Source: Fasciola hepatica (Eukaryota > Platyhelminthes > Trematoda > Plagiorchiida > Fasciolidae). From it: a stretch of DNA of 64,000 nt. Positions 58,673 to 64,000 of this stretch are shown here, piece by piece (positions within the stretch are counted from its first letter, which is position 1; every line of letters begins with the position of its first letter). A program made the translations under genes and the position numbers. The notes under the pieces were generated by a model. That model worked only from the letters and a program-made list of their open reading frames with translations, made no database searches and was not told the DNA's origin. The DNA is taken from NCBI GenBank assembly GCA_948099385.1, contig CANUEZ040000031.1:1543001-1607000 (forward strand). Reading direction: 5' to 3'.

Positions 58673-59650
58673 AAACTTCTGTATGAGGACCATCCTGTTC
58701 CGTTCGCTTGCTGCAGACGGGCGTAAACCGCATCATCGATGGGTCAAGCTGGTGGAGCTGTCGATATTAGCAAATGTGACAAGATTATCTAGAGACACTG
58801 TCATCCATGTGATGATGTGCAAAACCTGATGTGAGTTTTCCTAGAGTGGTTTGTCACGTCAGCAATGAATATGGTGTGCAAACTAACGGCGTAATAGGTG
58901 ATAGTTCATGTCAGCATTGGTTCCTGTATGCTCTCAAGGCCATTGTATTTTGTTGTCGAAAATGCTCTTCGGTGCAGCTTCCACATGGTATGTGACGTAC
59001 GCGTATAAACACGTCGTAGACCAGGACAAAGACTCCGACGAAGCCCCATCAGCATTCGTTGGTACTCAGGGATGAATGGACGACTGTAATAACTGTGTTC
59101 TGGGAGAATTTGGTCTGCATTACGCTGACTGCACTGTGCAGAGGTACGGCTAATGACAGTTTTTATAAAACGAAATCTAACTACAGCTACCACTTCCGGT
59201 AGTGGTAATACGAACTGAAGTTTCTTGTGAGTGTGCCAAATCCAGATGAATATACTGCTCGCGAAAAGTTTCCCAAAGTTTTAGATATTTCGTCTTCTAG
59301 TTTGGACTTGTTATCCTATGGAATACATGGTTCATCAAAATGTTCCTCTCTGTGTCTTGATATTGCATTTTTTTAATCTGCTGGTCAAAAATTAATTTGA
59401 CGAACACCGGTTGTATTTCACATCGATGGCTTCGAAATTTCAAAACCGAGAAGGAAAAATTGTTGAGTGACAATAGCCGATGCAGAAACGCTAACTTATA
59501 TGCAAATATTGCTCTGGTACGAAATAATTCGACGCCGACATCAAGCATCGGAGGCTAGTCGGACACAATGAAGACCGTCTTACGACATGCGGATGTGAAC
59601 TCTGTGGGGCTACCTTATTCTTATAAAACATGAAGAATGATTTCCTAAAC

Positions 59651-59977
59651 TTTATAAAAGTCATTCACAGGTTTTCATAAACAAATGGTCAGGTTTGATG
59701 TTGTGGGCATTCTACAACGATTACCAGAGGTTATAGACTATTTGAGTCGGAAGTGGGCAGCCTATTCCTTTTTTCCAATATGACTATATACAGTTTAGAT
59801 GATGTGCATTCAAACATTGGAAAGTCTGGTGTCGAGTTCAATAACAGTTGCCTTAGGACATGGAAGATAACTTTAAGAGAGGAAATATTACACACGGAGC
59901 TTTCAATTGTTTTTACATCGACAAATTGCGACCTAGGTTGTCGCTGTCGATGAAACAACCAAGCTGGATGGTCTAGC
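59651..59977 (+). repeat. 327-base tandem repeat, unit 1 (right arm only)
   Basis: It is directly repeated at 59,978-60,304 with one or two differences (one extra t in the T-run at 59,770). The left arm has a single copy near 25.05-25.35 kb. The repeat covers the region between the membrane exon and the next family F exon. Confidence 0.85.
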
Positions 59978-60304
59978 TTTATAAAAGTCATTCACAGGTT
60001 TTCATAAACAAATGGTCAGGTTTGATGTTGTGGGCATTCTACAACGATTACCAGAGGTTATAGACTATCTGAGTCGGAAGTGGGCAGCCTATTCCTTTTT
60101 CCAATATGACTATATGCAGTTTAGATGATGTGCATTCAAACATTGGAAAGTCTGGTGTCGAGTTCAATAACAGTTGCCTTAGGACATGGAAGATAACTTT
60201 AAGAGAGGAAATATTACACACGGAGCTTTCAATTGTTTTTACATCGACAAATTGCGACCTAGGTTGTCGCTGTCGATGAAACAACCAAGCTGGATGGTCT
60301 AGCT
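59978..60304 (+). repeat. 327-base tandem repeat, unit 2 (right arm only)
   Basis: The second unit of the pair. The junction lies at gtctagct/ttataaaag, with a few bases of microhomology, as expected for replication slippage or unequal exchange. It accounts exactly for the 327-base step in arm alignment at this place. Confidence 0.85.
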
Positions 60305-61023
60305 CAAGACGAATCTGAACCTCTACTTTCACCTCGTCTTCGTATTACACTAACGTTTTGCGTCACACAAGCTCACACGTCGAACCACACATCGAGATTT
60401 GACCTTACGCAGGGGTTGACTGGTGCGTGCACAGATTTGTCCAGTGATGTTTTAACCACATTTTCAACAGATATTTCGTTGGCTTGACCACTTGAACATC
60501 AAGCGACCCTGAATTTGCTTACATTTGGCATACTCAAGTTAACCGAGTGCTCACCGTTGAGATTCGTAAAGCTTCTGTGTAATAATAACGATCGTTTATC
60601 AATAACCCTATTGAAAACCACACTTGGACGTTTGACGTTTTTCAACTCTGTCAAGCTTACCTAAACGAATACTATTACTCCGTTGCAGGTTTATCATCCA
60701 TGAAATACGTCCTAGCGGAAGGGAAAAACCGGACGCCATGTGTACTGTTTAAGGTGATCGCTAACCAGCATCTTAAGACGGTTTCTTTCGTGAACTAATT
60801 GCGTGATTGCTTATGACGATCGATTGAAATCGCTCAAAATTTACTCTGGTCGCGTTTCTTGTACAGACAGCGCTTACCCTCCTCAGGGGCACAGCTGAGC
60901 CCACCAACGTTCGCCGACCCTTTGAATAATATGCGGATCCGCTTAGCTTGATTATGGTACAGTTCAAAGCCACTTCGATTCGCCGGCAAAGTTACCGTGT
61001 TCAAAGGCACATTGGAAGCTGCT

Positions 61024-64000
61024 CCATCCGAGCATGTCGTTTGGTTACCCAACGGCACACTCGTTTCATGTACGTCCCAAAGTAGATGCAGATCAGGAGA
61101 TTGCTTCAGGCTTCCACGATTTTATCCAAGATATCCACTCGTTAAGTAGAAGTGGGCGAGACTGCAAGACAGGATCATGTGTCGCAACGCGTGATGCTTT
61201 CGTATGCGCATATTTACATCCATTCGGTGTCGACGTTTGTAGCTCTCTTGTATTGCTTCTCACTAGTCATTGTAATGATTTTCAGGCTGGGTAGTTGCTC
61301 AAAATATCAATCAGTACGAACGCACCAGATTCGGCCTGATGGTTCTTCAAGCTGGATCTGATCCAGTGAAAACGTCCATACTGAGAAGACTAAAAGGAAT
61401 ATGTGAGGAGGCTATGCGAGAGCAGGTTATCAAGGAAGACTGTAATGAACAATGACACACGAGTACACAAATATATCTTCAAACTGAACGGAGAAATTAT
61501 ATATATAGTGGAAATTAGGTGTGGTTTGACTCGGGAGCTCCTTGTCAGACCAACGCTAACAGCGTATCAACAATGAGTGAGATCATCTTCGTGATGAAAC
61601 CACTAGCAGGATTATCGGAACTTACTGACATTATATTGTTATTCGTTTCCCGAACATACTACATATTTGAGTTTTATTTGTTAAATAACGCTGTCTTTTT
61701 TTCGCTGTCTGAAAGGATCTGCCCGAATCAGTTTATTGTAAGAAGACAATTGGTCCACATTCAACTACTACTACCACCGCTTTGATTAGCCATAATGAAA
61801 ATTCCAACTCCAGTAAATCTCTCGGGTAAAATGAGCACAATATTTAGTGGAGAAGTTGAAGCGAAGCTGTGTTTTTCAGACTAGAATCAAGGGGAATTCG
61901 ATCATGCTCACTTATAACCTGAGCAAAAATGAAAGCGAAATGACTGTACACTCTATGGAAAGTAATATCTATGATATATTGAAAGAATTCGGCTCAGAGA
62001 TTTTGAGATATTTGATGGAATATTGGGGAGAATGTATCCACGAATTGGATAGGGTGAATGCATTATGAACATGACATGCATAAACAACAATTAGGCCTAT
62101 GACAAATCATCCGTTTTAAGATTATTCAATATGGTACGCAAACACGGAAAACTAGGGCCTATATGAGTTTACCGAGGTTGATTTGTAAATTATAATATCA
62201 GCAAAATAAATCTGAACTGTTCACGGGAATCTGTGGAGCGGCAAAAATAAACGGCGAAACACATCAAATCCAGTAATGCTTTTCCAATATCACGTATCGC
62301 CTGAACCAGACAGGGGCCTCTTACACAAATACAGAAACTCACTAAGACTAACCAGAAAAGGCTATGTAGCTAAGTAAGATTGATTAACTATCTACGAATA
62401 GATAGTCTTAAATGATTATGATGGAATCGATTGGGAATCCTGAAAGGAATATGGGTTGAATAATAGTCAGCAAAAGCGACGATTGAGACAGTATTAAAAT
62501 CAGTTTTACCATAACCAGTAATTCCATGCATCTCATTCAAGTGAACAATCCAAATCACCAGTATATTTACAACAGGTTATGGAAGTGGGTTCTCTATTAT
62601 CTGCTAGGGAAACAGTCGTAAGGATAAGCGGATTATGCCACGGCTGACCACGCGCTCCGGTCAGAAGTTACAACACAGTCGGCTTCCATTCAAGAAATTC
62701 GGAATTTTCAAATTTTCGCTGTAGGCAAAGCCTTCACCTAGGGAGGCATTGCCTGTGCTGGTTTCTGAAGCTTCATTGCGTTTGAAAAGTTCTGTTGTAC
62801 GCAATGACGATTCGCTTATTTCTCACATCCATTTCCTTTAAACCAACACGTCACAAAATCTCACCAGCCTAACTGCAGGAACAGTCAGGCAGTTTGTTTT
62901 GTTCTTGAAGTTGTTGAGGAAGATTCATTTAGCTGTTGTATCATTGGAAAAACGACTGCCAACCTGTCAATCACAAATAAGTTGAACTCGCCAAAGGGAT
63001 CTAACAACATGTCAACGTTGCCTCACATTGTAGCTTCATCAAAAACAACCGAACTGTGAACTGTGAACTGTCAAAAGTCAAAGTTTAGATACTGATGAAC
63101 AATTCAACAGGTAGAGCCATTTTGTGCTCCGTGTGATTCACGCCTATGAGAAATGTGCGATTCACCCCTATTCCTCCATGAGGTTTCCGGAAGTTATTCA
63201 GAATGTGAGACTATACTGATCACAAAAATCATCCAGTGGTGGTTGTTTGTGCTGCTATTGAATGGCTCAAAATATCGATGTTCAGATATGTGCAGAGATT
63301 AGAAAAATGAAGAGTCCAGCAGAAACCATGTTCCGTGAATGTACTGTTGCATATCAGGCAAAATAATTCCTACCCATTTCATGTTTGATATTCGTACAAA
63401 GAATATCAGAGAAATACTATTTAAAATGCATCGAAATTCTAAGACAATTTCTCCGCTTGATCTTTATTCCAGGAGTGTTCACACTGTGTGCGAATTTGAA
63501 CTCAAAATACCACTCCACACAGCTATCTTTGTTATTCGAAAGAATCAATGACAAAAAATATGTAAGTGGCAATGTAATACAGAATGAAACACTTCATAAT
63601 ATTCTGTGAAATGCGTACTGCATACGTAGGTAGATGAATAAGTTACCTCAGGTGCGTTCAGCGGCAGTGCAGTGGCCACAAGAATCATTTACCTCCGTAT
63701 GGCGATGGGGTCACTGTAACCTCACGGGCTGATTTTCACATTTTTTGTAAACAATTTTGAATTTCCATAAAAATGAGCGCTACATGGAAGGGCCAAAGAA
63801 TGCTGAAAGAGAAACACTTTAGTAGATTCTAGCAAAATGACGAACTCATTTCTCAATATGTTTCTTCACCTCATTATAACATTTTTCGGAGAATCTACTT
63901 CCACAAACTGTCCAATTTCAAACAATCAGTGTTTTGTTATATCATTCCACGTGAGTCAGTCTTGATTGCACACAATAATTTTAGGTGGGAATATTTCTTT
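61024..64000 (+). repeat. Near-identical direct copy of 38,312-41,288
   Basis: Offset is a constant 22,712 bases, with only occasional single-base differences (for example gaacac against gtaacac at about 63,812). Constant spacing over 3 kb implies a recent duplication or conversion. Since the copy runs to the window edge, a further copy of block A may follow outside. Confidence 0.9.
63473..63561 (+). pseudogene. Family F 89-base exon, C6 (intact)
   Basis: Same as 40,761-40,849 at the constant offset of 22,712 bases, with acceptor, 29 codons and GTAAGT donor intact. Confidence 0.6.

Larger units (their letters stand above)
46104..64000 (-). repeat. Large palindrome, right arm (partner 21,350-39,240)
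   Basis: This is the reverse complement of the left arm. Arm-specific features are the Penelope-like fragment at 54.1-54.3 kb, the 327-base tandem repeat at 59.65-60.30 kb, and a GTAGGT donor where the left arm has AAAGGT. From 61,024 on, it is much closer to 38,312-41,288 than to its mirror partner at 21.35-24.3 kb, so gene conversion or a second duplication is superposed. It runs off the window. Confidence 0.92.
59200..64000 (+). pseudogene. Family F copy C6 (plus, runs off the window)
   Basis: The right-arm mirror of C1, but a mosaic. The membrane-exon region (59.30-59.55 kb) resembles C1. From about 60.3 kb it resembles C2/C5 (core 60,590-61,455, with the long exon 2). From 61,024 it is almost identical to C3. 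It shares the extra base and lost donor of C2. The 89-base exon at 63,473-63,561 is intact. Confidence 0.6.

Noticed and set aside
1..64000. Bacterial or phage origin, operons, CRISPR arrays, toxin systems
   Set aside because: Coding pieces are short and intron-bounded, no ribosome-binding sites or long frames exist, and the repeats are not regularly spaced short units.
21350..64000. The whole palindrome as a pure assembly or read artefact
   Set aside because: Arms differ by scattered substitutions, frame changes, a splice-site change and several arm-specific insertions, which an artefactual copy would not show. The near-identical inner parts (35.4-39.2 against 46.1-50.0 kb) still need read-level confirmation.

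Overview
The window looks like AT-rich, gene-poor animal nuclear DNA. It has no operons, ribosome-binding sites, rRNA genes or CRISPR arrays. What coding sequence it holds is in short pieces bounded by consensus GT/AG splice sites. It also carries a Penelope-like retroelement and a DEG/ENaC-type channel exon, both of which point to a metazoan. A flatworm or another PLE-rich invertebrate is plausible, but nothing I can see fixes the species. No complete intact gene is present; most features are repeats and decayed exons.

Layout. (1) 1-9 kb: an inverted repeat pair (1-270 / 3,466-3,705) and a 2.4-kb tandem duplication (about 4,154-6,559 and 6,560-8,965). Each unit carries a broken Penelope-like element with RT and GIY-YIG endonuclease on the minus strand. 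(2) 9-16 kb: mostly unassignable sequence. It contains a chain of splice-bounded exon-like pieces on the plus strand (10.3-11.2 kb) and several on the minus strand (13-15.5 kb). (3) 16-64 kb: a nested palindromic complex. Block A (16.9-21 kb) recurs inverted at 41.5-46.1 kb. A block carrying a multi-exon gene remnant, here called family F, occurs as C1 (21.1-25.9 kb, minus), C2 (33.6-38.0 kb, minus), C3 (38.0-41.5 kb, plus), C4 (46.1-47.3 kb, minus, partial), C5 (47.3-51.9 kb, plus) and C6 (59.2-64.0 kb, plus). Block D (26-33.6 kb) recurs inverted at 51.7-59.1 kb. The largest palindrome has arms at about 21.35-39.24 kb and 46.10-64.00 kb, centred near 42.67 kb, and it runs off the right edge.

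The best observation is that family F was a real intron-containing gene. In C1 three exons (24,773-24,609, 24,491-24,222 and 24,068-23,907, minus) join in one frame of 198 codons with one internal TGA, using good splice sites. More exons lie on both sides, one with a membrane segment. A much older relative sits at 16.2-17.7 kb. I do not recognise the protein. Every copy is broken, so this is a decaying, repeatedly inverted and duplicated segment and not a working system. The arms differ by substitutions, frame changes and whole insertions, so they are not trivial copies made during assembly, although the most nearly identical segments still need read-level confirmation.
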